Assembly (NCBI RefSeq): GCF_023498005.1
Contig: NZ_CP097289.1
Location: 2,480,001-2,544,000 of the forward strand
DNA from: Streptomyces durmitorensis
GTDB lineage: Bacteria > Actinomycetota > Actinomycetes > Streptomycetales > Streptomycetaceae
Direction of reading: 5' to 3'
DNA length: 64,000 nucleotides
The notes below the pieces were generated by a model that did no database searches, was not told the DNA's origin, and saw only the letters and a list, made by a program, of their open reading frames with translations. Positions 42,390 to 50,330 of this stretch are shown piece after piece. Made by a program: the position numbers and the translations under genes. Positions within the stretch are counted from its first letter, which is position 1. Each line of letters opens with the position of its first letter.

Positions 42390-43939
42390 CGGGGCTCTCC
42401 TGGGCTGTACCACTGCTGGTCGTCGTCTTGGGCGGGCGGTACGGGCGCGATCCTCGGCTCGAACATGCCGCGGGGCGCGGGTGGCTGGGGGTGTGGTTCC
42501 TGGGGCGGGTGGGCCTGGTGGGGCGCGAACTGCTCGTGCGGTGCGTACTGCTCGTGCGGCGCGAACTGCTCGTGCGGCGCGTAGGTCTCGTACTGCTGGT
42601 CCGGTGTGCGCTGTACGGGGACGTGCACCTGCGGAATCTGGACCTGCTGGAGCTGGGCCGTGGAGTACCGCGACTCGTACGCCTCCGGGTAGTGCTGGTA
42701 GGGGTCGACGTGCGGCTCGTAGAACGGGGCGGGCTCCTCGGGGGCCTGCTCCTCGCTCTCGTCCGGCGGCAGTTCCGCGAGGTGTTCGAGGAGCAGCTCG
42801 CCCTGGCCGTGGATGTTGCCGATCGCCACCAGCGAGGAGTCGGGGCCGAGCTGCCCGAGGATCTGGTGCATGAACTCCTCGGGGTCGCGCCGGTCGCCGC
42901 CGAGGTCCACGGCGCGCCCGCGCCACTCGGCGGGGATCGCGTCGATCGCCGACTTGGCGGGGTGGCCGATGACGAAGACCTTCTCCGGCCGGAGGTCGGG
43001 GATGATCTCGCCCATCTGGCCGTTGCGCTCGACGCGGTCGGGACGGCAGTTGATGACGACGTGCAGCGGGCGGTGGACGGCGCCGAGGTCGAGCAGCTGG
43101 TTGATGTTCATCAGCGTCGACTCGGGGTCGTTGGCCGCGAAGACGTTGGCGAAGCGCACCTTCTTGCCGTCCTCGGTCGCGTACCGCTCGACCGAGAGGA
43201 CACCGGGGTCCGGCGGGGCGTCGTACATGCCCTGGAGGGCGACCTCGCGGCCGACGCCGAGCAGTTCGGCGACCTTCAGCGCGATCGCCACGTTCTCCTT
43301 GAAGGTGAACCAGCTGAAGCCGCGCAGCTCCTCGTCGCTCACCGTCTCGGGGTCGGCGTAGATCAGCTCGCAGTTCCGCGCGTCCGCCTCTTCCTTGAGG
43401 ATGTCGAAGCGGTCCTGCTCGGCGGTGACGCAGATCCCGCCCTCCGGCATGGAACGCGAGAGGGAGCGCGCCACGTCGTCGAGGGTCGGGCCCATCTCGG
43501 CGAGGTGGTCCTCACGGACGTTGCAGAGCACGCCGATCGTGGAGCGGATCAGCTTGGACTGGTTGATCTCCTGGAGCGCCGGCATGACCGCCATGCACTC
43601 GATGACCAGGGCGTCCGGGTTGTACGCGGCGGCCCGCCGCACGATGCCGATCTGCTCGACGACGTTGGCGATGCCGAACTTGCGGTAGACGGGCTCCTCG
43701 GTGGCGTCCGGGTGGATGAACCGGGCCGCGGTACCGGTGGTCTTGGCGACCGTGGTGAGCCCGCCGCCCCGCAGGGCGCCCGCGCACAGGCGGGTGATGG
43801 AGGACTTGCCGCGGATGCCGTTGACCAGGACCCGCGAGGGGATGTGCTCCAGGTTGGTGAAGTGCCGCCGCTGTTCGACGACTCCGGCCACCAACAGGAT
43901 GGCGCCGCACACCACGAGCACGGTGTAGAGGAAGAGCAC
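42386..43939 (-). CDS. capB: Poly-gamma-glutamate synthase CapB/PgsB with repetitive C-terminal extension
   Basis: A 517-aa Mur-ligase-like amide ligase. It has an N-terminal membrane helix (about 2-20), ATP-binding loop VNGIRGKSSITR (39-50), TTGTAARFI, a conserved ECMAV region, and NCRPDR. The catalytic part ends near residue 390, as in Bacillus PgsB. A further 125 residues rich in Pro, His and Gln contain about four six-residue repeats of APHEQ-Phe/Tyr (18-bp DNA units near 42520-42590). The GTG start lies behind GGAAGGA. It overlaps capC and follows the HAMP-protein gene by 6 nt. It makes the gamma-linked glutamate chain at the membrane. Confidence 0.88.
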   Translation of the reverse strand: MLFLYTVLVVCGAILLVAGVVEQRRHFTNLEHIPSRVLVNGIRGKSSITRLCAGALRGGGLTTVAKTTGTAARFIHPDATEEPVYRKFGIANVVEQIGIVRRAAAYNPDALVIECMAVMPALQEINQSKLIRSTIGVLCNVREDHLAEMGPTLDDVARSLSRSMPEGGICVTAEQDRFDILKEEADARNCELIYADPETVSDEELRGFSWFTFKENVAIALKVAELLGVGREVALQGMYDAPPDPGVLSVERYATEDGKKVRFANVFAANDPESTLMNINQLLDLGAVHRPLHVVINCRPDRVERNGQMGEIIPDLRPEKVFVIGHPAKSAIDAIPAEWRGRAVDLGGDRRDPEEFMHQILGQLGPDSSLVAIGNIHGQGELLLEHLAELPPDESEEQAPEEPAPFYEPHVDPYQHYPEAYESRYSTAQLQQVQIPQVHVPVQRTPDQQYETYAPHEQFAPHEQYAPHEQFAPHQAHPPQEPHPQPPAPRGMFEPRIAPVPPAQDDDQQWYSPGEPR

Positions 43940-43945
43940 GGGGGT

Positions 43946-46237
43946 TCAGTTCCTTCCGGCGAGGCCGGCCGTGACGCCGTCCCGCTTGCGCTGTGTGCCC
44001 GTCGGCAGCTGCTGCCGCAGGAGTTCCAGGCTGCGGGTGACGGCGCCGACCTCGTCGTGGTGGCGCGGGTAGAGGACCGTGCGACGGTCACCGTCGGCGA
44101 GTGCCTCGGCCTGGTCGGCGAGGTGCCGCAGCGGCCGTACGACGACGATGTGCAGCCAGCCGAGACAGGCGGCCGCGGCGGTGATGCCGAGCAGACCGGC
44201 GAGGACGGTGCGGTTCTGCAGGCTGTACTCGGGGATGGCGAGGTTCGACGCGGGCTGCCAGCTGAGCACGGTCCAGCGCAGCGACCCCGCGGCGCCGCCG
44301 CCGACGAAGGGTGCGGCGGCCGCGATCTCGATCCCGTCGCCGCCACCGCGGTAGAGGACGCCGCTGGGGCGCGGGCTGAGGCCCACCTTCTGGCCGGTGC
44401 CTTCCGCGAGCGCCTTGAGCCGCCCGTTCGGCAGGCCCTCGAACTCGCGGTAGCCGGTGTTGGCACCGATCACCCGGCGCTTCTCGTCGACCACGCGGAC
44501 CGCACCGAGGCCGGGGCGCTTGAGCAGCGAGTTGAGGAACTCGATACGGAACTCGCCGACCACGGCGGCCCCTTCACGGCCCGGCACCTCGGCCGTACCG
44601 AAGATGACGGGTTCCTTGCCGCCCTCGTCGACGACCCGGATGGCCTCGTCGGACGGTCCCTTGCCGGACGGGCTGCGCGGGTCGCCGCCCGCCTCGGCCA
44701 GGACCTTGCCCTGCGCGTCGAGCACGTAGAGCGACTGGTAGCGGGCGTGCTGGTTCAGGGTGCTCTCGAGGACCGTGGTCATGTCCGACGCCTCGGTGCG
44801 GTCGCCCATGAGGGAGGCGACCGACGTGAGGTCGGCGTGGCCTTCGTTGAGGGCGCGGCGGACCCGGTCGGTGAGGGTGTCGGTGCGTTCGCGCTGGTCG
44901 TTGACCAGCTGCTGGGGTACGACGACGGTGTCGCCCGCGCGGTTGAGCAGCAGCATGAGCGGCGCGGACCACGCGAGCAGGAGCACCGCGCAGACCGCGA
45001 GCAGCGTGCGGCTGCCGAACCTGCGGCGGCGGCCGGGCTCCCGCTGCGTATCGGCGGGCGCGCCGAGCAGTTGGCGGCGCAGCCGTTCGAGGGCGGCGCC
45101 GATGCGGGCCGCCTCGCCGCGGCGCGGCACGGAGACCGGCCGTTCGAGGTCGCCGCGGGTCAGCCTGCGGCCCTCCAGGAACAGCTGGATCAGCGGGCGC
45201 TGCACGGTCCGAAGGAGCAGGAAGACGGTGACGCCGCCGATGAGCAGCAGGGCGGCCGCGGCGAGGATGCCGAAGGCCGAGCTGCTGGTGGCCGTCGGGT
45301 CCTCGGCGACCGGGACCATCGCGACGACGGCGAGACCGAGCCGGGTGGCGACGGTGGCCTTGCCCGCCTCGGGTCCGGCGAGGCTCGCGTAACCGGCGAC
45401 GGCGCGCTCACCGAGGTAGCGCTCGCCGGTGAGGTGGCCGCTGACGCCGAGGAAGCCGCCCGAACCGGGCTCCTTGGACTTGAGCGGGTGCGCGCGGGCC
45501 TTCTTGGCGGCGGTCGTGGCGAAGGACCTGAGCTGCTTGTTGGACTGCTTGACCTCGTCGCGCTGCAGATCGGTGAGGACCTGCTCGGGCTCGGGGATGC
45601 CGTCGGTGCTCAGCACCTTGCCGTCCTGGCCGACGACGGCGATGGAGCGGAACTTGCCGAGGCTGATGCCGGGGAAGCGCAGGCTGCCGGAGGCGACGAG
45701 GAGTTGCTGCGGCTGTCCCTTCCAGGTGAGCAGGGCGAAGGAGAGCAGGCGCGTCTCGCCGTTCTCCAGGCGCACCATGCGCGGGGCGAGGCCGTCCTCG
45801 TCCGCGAGCGCGCCGCGGTCGATGGCGGTCAGCGGCAGGTTCTCGCCGCGGGCGGCGAGGAGCTTGCCCGAGGAGATCTCGACGACCGCGGTGCCCATCC
45901 ACTTCTGGTAGACGCTGCCGATCTTGTCGAGGACGGCGTCGGCGGGGACCGGCTCACCGGCGCTGAACAGCCCGGCGGTCCGGGTCAGGTCGGTGACGGA
46001 CTCGTCGATGGAGGCGCGCAGTGCGATGGCGCCGTCCTCGGCGAAGTGCTGCTGGGACGACTTGATCGCTTGGGGTACGGCTTCCTGACCGGCGCGGCCG
46101 AGGGTCAGGGCGGTGATGCCCGCGAGGGCGAGGAGCAGAACCGAAAGCACGGCGATGGGGGGACGTATGCCACCCAGCAGGGACATGTCGGTTCTTCGGC
46201 GGACCTTGTGCCGCCGCTTCGAACGCGAAGCGGCCAA
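43946..46237 (-). CDS. Double Cache-like/HAMP membrane protein without output domain
   Basis: A 763-aa protein built as a tandem duplication. Helix 1 (about residues 25-45) is followed by an extracytoplasmic sensor region, helix 2, and HAMP 1 (RTVQRPLIQLFLEGRRLTRGDLERPVSV). Then come helix 3 (TLLAVCAVLLLAWSAPLMLLL), a second sensor region, helix 4 and HAMP 2 (VVRPLRHLADQAEALADGDRRTVLYPRHHDEVGAV). It ends about 30 residues later with no kinase, cyclase or methyl-accepting domain. The TTG start is chosen for AGGAGAGGAG just upstream; ATG 46186 is an alternative. The 6-nt gap to capB puts it in the capsule operon, perhaps as a scaffold or signal-responsive regulator of the synthase. Confidence 0.75.
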   Translation of the reverse strand: MAASRSKRRHKVRRRTDMSLLGGIRPPIAVLSVLLLALAGITALTLGRAGQEAVPQAIKSSQQHFAEDGAIALRASIDESVTDLTRTAGLFSAGEPVPADAVLDKIGSVYQKWMGTAVVEISSGKLLAARGENLPLTAIDRGALADEDGLAPRMVRLENGETRLLSFALLTWKGQPQQLLVASGSLRFPGISLGKFRSIAVVGQDGKVLSTDGIPEPEQVLTDLQRDEVKQSNKQLRSFATTAAKKARAHPLKSKEPGSGGFLGVSGHLTGERYLGERAVAGYASLAGPEAGKATVATRLGLAVVAMVPVAEDPTATSSSAFGILAAAALLLIGGVTVFLLLRTVQRPLIQLFLEGRRLTRGDLERPVSVPRRGEAARIGAALERLRRQLLGAPADTQREPGRRRRFGSRTLLAVCAVLLLAWSAPLMLLLNRAGDTVVVPQQLVNDQRERTDTLTDRVRRALNEGHADLTSVASLMGDRTEASDMTTVLESTLNQHARYQSLYVLDAQGKVLAEAGGDPRSPSGKGPSDEAIRVVDEGGKEPVIFGTAEVPGREGAAVVGEFRIEFLNSLLKRPGLGAVRVVDEKRRVIGANTGYREFEGLPNGRLKALAEGTGQKVGLSPRPSGVLYRGGGDGIEIAAAAPFVGGGAAGSLRWTVLSWQPASNLAIPEYSLQNRTVLAGLLGITAAAACLGWLHIVVVRPLRHLADQAEALADGDRRTVLYPRHHDEVGAVTRSLELLRQQLPTGTQRKRDGVTAGLAGRN

Positions 46238-46489
46238 GGGGTGCTCCTCTCCTGGAGTGACGCGGGGACGTGGGGCGACAGCGGGGACGCACGAGCGCAG
46301 GGTGATGCGTTCCGGAGAGCTTGGACCTCCGAGGCACCCAAGAGGATGTACGAGATATGGGAAATGTGAGCTAGCTCGCGCTGATCGCCCGACGCCCGGT
46401 ACGTCAGGAGACGCACGACTCATCCGCCGGCCGACGCAGGCGGATCCCGGGCGGTGTACGACGGGTGCACACAGGGGAAACGGCAGGCG
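46238..46489. promoter_or_regulatory. Likely promoter region of the capsule operon
   Basis: About 250 bases between capA and the HAMP-protein gene, both on the minus strand. They include AT-richer sequence around 46340-46380 and the palindrome GAGCTAGCTC. No consensus -10/-35 could be fixed. It is the only sizeable gap in the capsule gene set and therefore the probable promoter of the four-gene unit. Confidence 0.4.
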
Positions 46490-47698
46490 TCAGGAGCCGG
46501 GCAGCGCTTCCAGCGGCGAGAGGCCGTCCTTGCTCGCGCCCCGGTTCAGGAGCGTGCCCTGGGTGCGCTCGAAGGCGAGGCGGTAGCGGGAGCGCTGCTC
46601 CTCGCTGAGGCCGTCGCCGTCGCGCAGCGTGGCGGCCACGTCCAGCAGTCGGTGGTCATGGACGGCGTCCTTGGGCAGGGCTCCCGTCTCGTCCGGGTCG
46701 GGCGGGATGTCCACGAACGTCGGCACGTACTTGGCGTCGACGTCCCACTTCCCGCCGCGCTGGACGAACTCGAACCAGCCGATGGCGCCCTCCTCGGTCA
46801 GCCCGCTCGGCACGTCGTGCCGGGCGATCTGGTTGCCGAGTCCGTACGCGATCCAGGTGCCGTCGACCTTCTCCATCGGCTGGACGACGTGCGCGTGGTG
46901 GCCGATGACGAGGTTGATCCCGGTCTCGCGCGCGATCCTGCGGGCGAGCCTGAGCTGCGAGGAGCTGGCGTTGGGCTGGTTCTCACGCCCCCAGTGGATG
47001 CTGAGGATCACGACGTCGGCGCCCGCGGCGCGCGCCTTCTTCTCGGCGGCGGCGATCGCGTCGAACTTGTTCTGGTTCACGATCCACGGCTTGTCCTTGG
47101 GGACCTCGCGGCCGTTGAAGCCGAAGGCGAAGGCTATCTGCGCGACCTTGACGCCCTTCACCTCGGTGATGAGCGGTTTGTTCCCTTCCGCCGCGCTGCG
47201 CGCCGAACCGGTGTGCTCCAGGCCCGCCTTGTCGAGCGTGTCCAGGGTGCGGGTGACTCCGGCGGGGCCGTGGTCGAGGGTGTGGTTGGACGCGGTCGAG
47301 CACTGGTCGTAGCCGACGTCCTTGACCGCCGTGGCGATCTGCGGCGGCACGAGGAAGTCGGGGTAGCTCTGGAAGGGGCCGCCCGGCCTGCCCACCACCG
47401 GCTCGAAGTGGCAGATGCCGAGGTCGGCCTTGCTGATGACGGGTTTGATCCCGGCCATCATCGGCCGGAAGTCGATGCCCTTCTCGCCCTTGCCCGAGGC
47501 CTTGGCGTCCTTGCGGGCCTGATCGGTCAGTTGCGGGTGGATCAGGATGTCGCCCGCCGCGGCGACGGTGAACGAGGGACCGCCGTCGGCGGCGGGCTTG
47601 TCATCGCTGCCGAAGGGGCCGCAGGCCGTGGCGGTGCCGGCGAGCAGGGACGCGGAGGCCACACAGGTCACGAAATGCCTGCGCAAGGGACGTGTCAT
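46490..47698 (-). CDS. capA: CapA-family poly-gamma-glutamate biosynthesis lipoprotein
   Basis: A 402-aa exported protein of the CapA/PgsA metallophosphatase-like family. The signal sequence with RPLRRHF ends near TATACG (probable lipid-modified Cys). Motifs are AAGDILIHPQ, FEPVVGRPGGPFQSYPDF, STASNHTLDHG, IHWGRENQP and GHHAHVVQPME, matching the metal-binding pattern of the family, whose role is in polymer export or anchoring. ATG 47698 is selected, and in-frame ATG 47719 upstream overlaps the divergent gene's leader. It sits upstream of the HAMP-capB-capC-NlpC/P60 unit on the same strand. Confidence 0.85.
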   Translation of the reverse strand: MTRPLRRHFVTCVASASLLAGTATACGPFGSDDKPAADGGPSFTVAAAGDILIHPQLTDQARKDAKASGKGEKGIDFRPMMAGIKPVISKADLGICHFEPVVGRPGGPFQSYPDFLVPPQIATAVKDVGYDQCSTASNHTLDHGPAGVTRTLDTLDKAGLEHTGSARSAAEGNKPLITEVKGVKVAQIAFAFGFNGREVPKDKPWIVNQNKFDAIAAAEKKARAAGADVVILSIHWGRENQPNASSSQLRLARRIARETGINLVIGHHAHVVQPMEKVDGTWIAYGLGNQIARHDVPSGLTEEGAIGWFEFVQRGGKWDVDAKYVPTFVDIPPDPDETGALPKDAVHDHRLLDVAATLRDGDGLSEEQRSRYRLAFERTQGTLLNRGASKDGLSPLEALPGS

Positions 47699-47721
47699 CA
47701 CAGGGATATCTTTATACAACC

Positions 47722-48717
47722 ATGAAGCACTCCCGTACCCGACTGGTCACGATCGCGAAGAGGCTCGGGATCTTCGCCGCCGTGACGGCCGTCGCCCTCA
47801 GCCTCGTACAGTGCGACGCGACCCCCTCGGACAAGGACCACAAGCCCTCAAGGGCGGACCGGAGCCCTTCCGGCCCGAGCCCGGACGGCAGCCCCGGCGG
47901 CGGCCCGGAACGGCTGATCACCGACTACACCTCCGGCTTCGACAAGGACAGCGGATACCGCCACCCCACCCGCGAGGACCGGCGCACGATGGCCGCGGGC
48001 ATCGCGCTGCTCCTGGACCACCGGCGCACGGAGGCCGAACGCCGCCTGACCGACGTGGACTTCGCGGTGCGCACGGTCACCGACCCGGTCGGCGGCCGCC
48101 GGTTCGCCGAGGTCGCCGACCGCTCCGAAGGCGGCGCGGCACCGCGCGGCTGGGGCCGCGTCTACATCGACCTCGACTCCCCCGTCCGCTGGTCGGTCCA
48201 GGTTCCCCACCCCGTCGCCGACCGGTACACGGAACGGCTCGGCGCACAGCTCCTGAGCCACGCCGAGGGCGGCGTCCTTGTCGTCGCGGGAGCACATCGC
48301 AAAGCCGGGCGCGGTGACGAGGCGGATGTGGCGCACCGCAGGGACAGCGTCTTTCACGCGATCTGCGCCGAACTCGTACGCCGCGGGCTCCCCGGCGTGC
48401 AGCTGCACGGGATGGACGACGCCTCCGCGCCGAAGCACGATGTCGTCGCCTCCACGGGCCGGGGCAGGGACGCCATCGCCGAGGGCCGCGACCTCGCGGA
48501 CGCGTTGCGGGAGCGGGGATACGACGTCTGCCGGGCCTGGGCCCGGTCCTGTCCGCTCGCGGGCCGCTCCAATGTGCAGGGGCGGACGGCGGCGGCGCGC
48601 GATGTGCCGTTCCTGCACGTCGAGTTCGACGCCCGCATCCGCGAGGACCGCGACCGCTCGCGGGAAGTGGTCGAGGCGCTCGCGGACGTCACGCGCACCT
48701 GGCGGCGCCCCGACTAG
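47722..48717 (+). CDS. Exported protein of unknown function next to the capsule genes
   Basis: A 331-aa protein with an N-terminal hydrophobic signal (about residues 12-30) ending LSLVQC, an unconventional lipobox. A Pro/Ser/Asp-rich linker leads to a domain (about 65-325) with conserved-looking His and acidic residues (VPHPVAD, VVAGAHRK, VAHRRDSVFHAIC, LHGMDDASAPKHDV, PFLHVEFD), suggestive of a metal hydrolase fold, but I cannot name the family. Only 23 bp separate it from the divergent capA start, so the two must share or overlap promoters. A polyglutamate-processing role is possible, on position only. Confidence 0.6.
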   Translation: MKHSRTRLVTIAKRLGIFAAVTAVALSLVQCDATPSDKDHKPSRADRSPSGPSPDGSPGGGPERLITDYTSGFDKDSGYRHPTREDRRTMAAGIALLLDHRRTEAERRLTDVDFAVRTVTDPVGGRRFAEVADRSEGGAAPRGWGRVYIDLDSPVRWSVQVPHPVADRYTERLGAQLLSHAEGGVLVVAGAHRKAGRGDEADVAHRRDSVFHAICAELVRRGLPGVQLHGMDDASAPKHDVVASTGRGRDAIAEGRDLADALRERGYDVCRAWARSCPLAGRSNVQGRTAAARDVPFLHVEFDARIREDRDRSREVVEALADVTRTWRRPD

Positions 48718-48753
48718 CCCGCCGTCGCCCCTCACCGCCCCCCATCGCCCCCC

Positions 48754-50247
48754 TCACCGCGCCCGGCCCACCTGCTCGTACACCACCGCTCCCTCGACCC
48801 GCAGCACCGGCCGGTAGCTCACCGCGAGAATCCGCCGCAGCGACGGCACCCGGTCGGGGCCGTACGGCTTGCCCCGTGAGTCGTCCACGATCAGCGCGGG
48901 CGGACCGGCCGCGAGCTCGCCGCGGAAGACCGGCCAGGCTCCGTCCACCGCGTACTTCTCCCCCACCTGAGGCCCGTCGCGGCCCCCGCTGTAGTTGGTC
49001 AGGAGCCCCGCCGTGAGGTAGCGGCTCGCGGGAGCACGGTCGGCGAGCCAGTACGTCTCGGGGTGCATGCCCCACACCAGCACGCGGTCCCCGGGTGACG
49101 TGCGTGCCCGGACCTCCCCCGCGATCCGCTCCGCGTGCGCGAGCTCGGGGCGCGGCGCGAGCATCCCCCAGGCCAGGAACAGCGCGCACGCCCCGGCCGA
49201 GACCGACACCGCCGTCAGGGTGCGCTCCCGGGGCAGGATCTGGAGCGCTGCGGCGCCCAACAGCGCGAGGGGCGGCGTCAGTTGGAGGTAGTAGTGCCCG
49301 AAGAAGTGGAAGCCGACGAGGACCGCGCCCGCCGACGAGGCGAGCCAGAGCCACAGCTCCGTCGCACCGGTGCGGGCGATGCGCAGGACCCGTACGACCG
49401 GCGGGATGATCCCCGCGCAGGCCGCCGCGAGGATCGCCGCGTTGGTCAACCACCGCGACAGCACGTGGAGTTCGGACCCGGTGAAGGAGGCGTACGCGCC
49501 CGATCCCGTCACCGTCCAGAACAGGAACCCCGCCGGATTCGTGACCGCGGCCACCGCGAGGACCGGCCCGCACAGGCCAACTCCCAGGCGCAGTACGTCC
49601 CTTCGGGCGCCACCCGCCTGCCACAGCAGCCACGCCACCGGCACCAGGACCGCTCCCCCGGTCTGCTTGGCCAGGAAGGCGCAGGCCACCGCGGCGCCCG
49701 CCGCCCTCCAGCGGCGGCGGTCCGCGCACCATATGGCGGCCGCCGTGCAGGGCAGCATGAAGACCTCGAAGGTGGCCGCCTGGGCGTCCTCGGGGTTCAG
49801 GCCGACCGAGACGAGGAGGTAGAGCACGCCCGCCGTGCGGCCCGCGCCGTCGCCCCAGCGGCGCCGGGCCACGCACACGAGGAGGACGGCGGTCAGGAAC
49901 TGGGCCGCCACCGCGAGCACCTTCAGCGGGAGCAGCGTCGCATCGCCGAAGAGCGCGAACGCCCCCTCGTACAGCCAGGGGACGAGCGGGGGCTTGCGGT
50001 CGACGACCGTTTCGTAGAGCTCTCCCCCGTCCGCCAGCATCCGTGCCTGGACGGCGAGATAGCCCTCGTCCGGGCTCCACAGCGGCCACCGGAAGGAGGG
50101 AATCCGGGTGACGCAGGCCAGGGCCGCGAGGAGGGGGAGCAGGCGCGGCCAGTACCGCGCGGAAGGCGCCGGGGCCTGTTCCGTACGCGGGCGTGGCGGC
50201 CCGAGCGTGCGTACGGAGCGTAGTGATGCGGAGGGCTCGGCGAGCAT
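48754..50247 (-). CDS. Glycosyltransferase family 39-like membrane protein
   Basis: A 497-aa polytopic membrane protein of the ArnT/PMT fold. The first extracytoplasmic loop WSPDEGYLAVQARMLADGGELYETVVDRKPPLVPWLYEG holds the conserved Asp-Glu and the later Lys-Pro-Pro typical of lipid-linked sugar transferases. About eleven helices follow and a soluble C-terminal part (SPGDRVLVWGMHPETYWLADR) ends it. It probably transfers a sugar from a polyprenyl phosphate to an external acceptor. ATG 50247 is chosen; GTG 50256 lies three codons upstream. Confidence 0.75.
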   Translation of the reverse strand: MLAEPSASLRSVRTLGPPRPRTEQAPAPSARYWPRLLPLLAALACVTRIPSFRWPLWSPDEGYLAVQARMLADGGELYETVVDRKPPLVPWLYEGAFALFGDATLLPLKVLAVAAQFLTAVLLVCVARRRWGDGAGRTAGVLYLLVSVGLNPEDAQAATFEVFMLPCTAAAIWCADRRRWRAAGAAVACAFLAKQTGGAVLVPVAWLLWQAGGARRDVLRLGVGLCGPVLAVAAVTNPAGFLFWTVTGSGAYASFTGSELHVLSRWLTNAAILAAACAGIIPPVVRVLRIARTGATELWLWLASSAGAVLVGFHFFGHYYLQLTPPLALLGAAALQILPRERTLTAVSVSAGACALFLAWGMLAPRPELAHAERIAGEVRARTSPGDRVLVWGMHPETYWLADRAPASRYLTAGLLTNYSGGRDGPQVGEKYAVDGAWPVFRGELAAGPPALIVDDSRGKPYGPDRVPSLRRILAVSYRPVLRVEGAVVYEQVGRAR

Positions 50248-50330
50248 GTGGAGCACGCTATCCGGCCCCGCAGTCCCCCATCGATCGGGACATACGGGGC
50301 CGGATGATTGGCCGGAAGTGACCGAGTTGA

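Noticed and set aside
42428..46369. A plus-strand open frame of 1313 codons
   Set aside because: It lies antisense to capB and the HAMP-protein gene, is Gly/Arg/Val-rich without any domain, and has no ribosome site. Long antisense frames are a by-product of the GC-rich third position.
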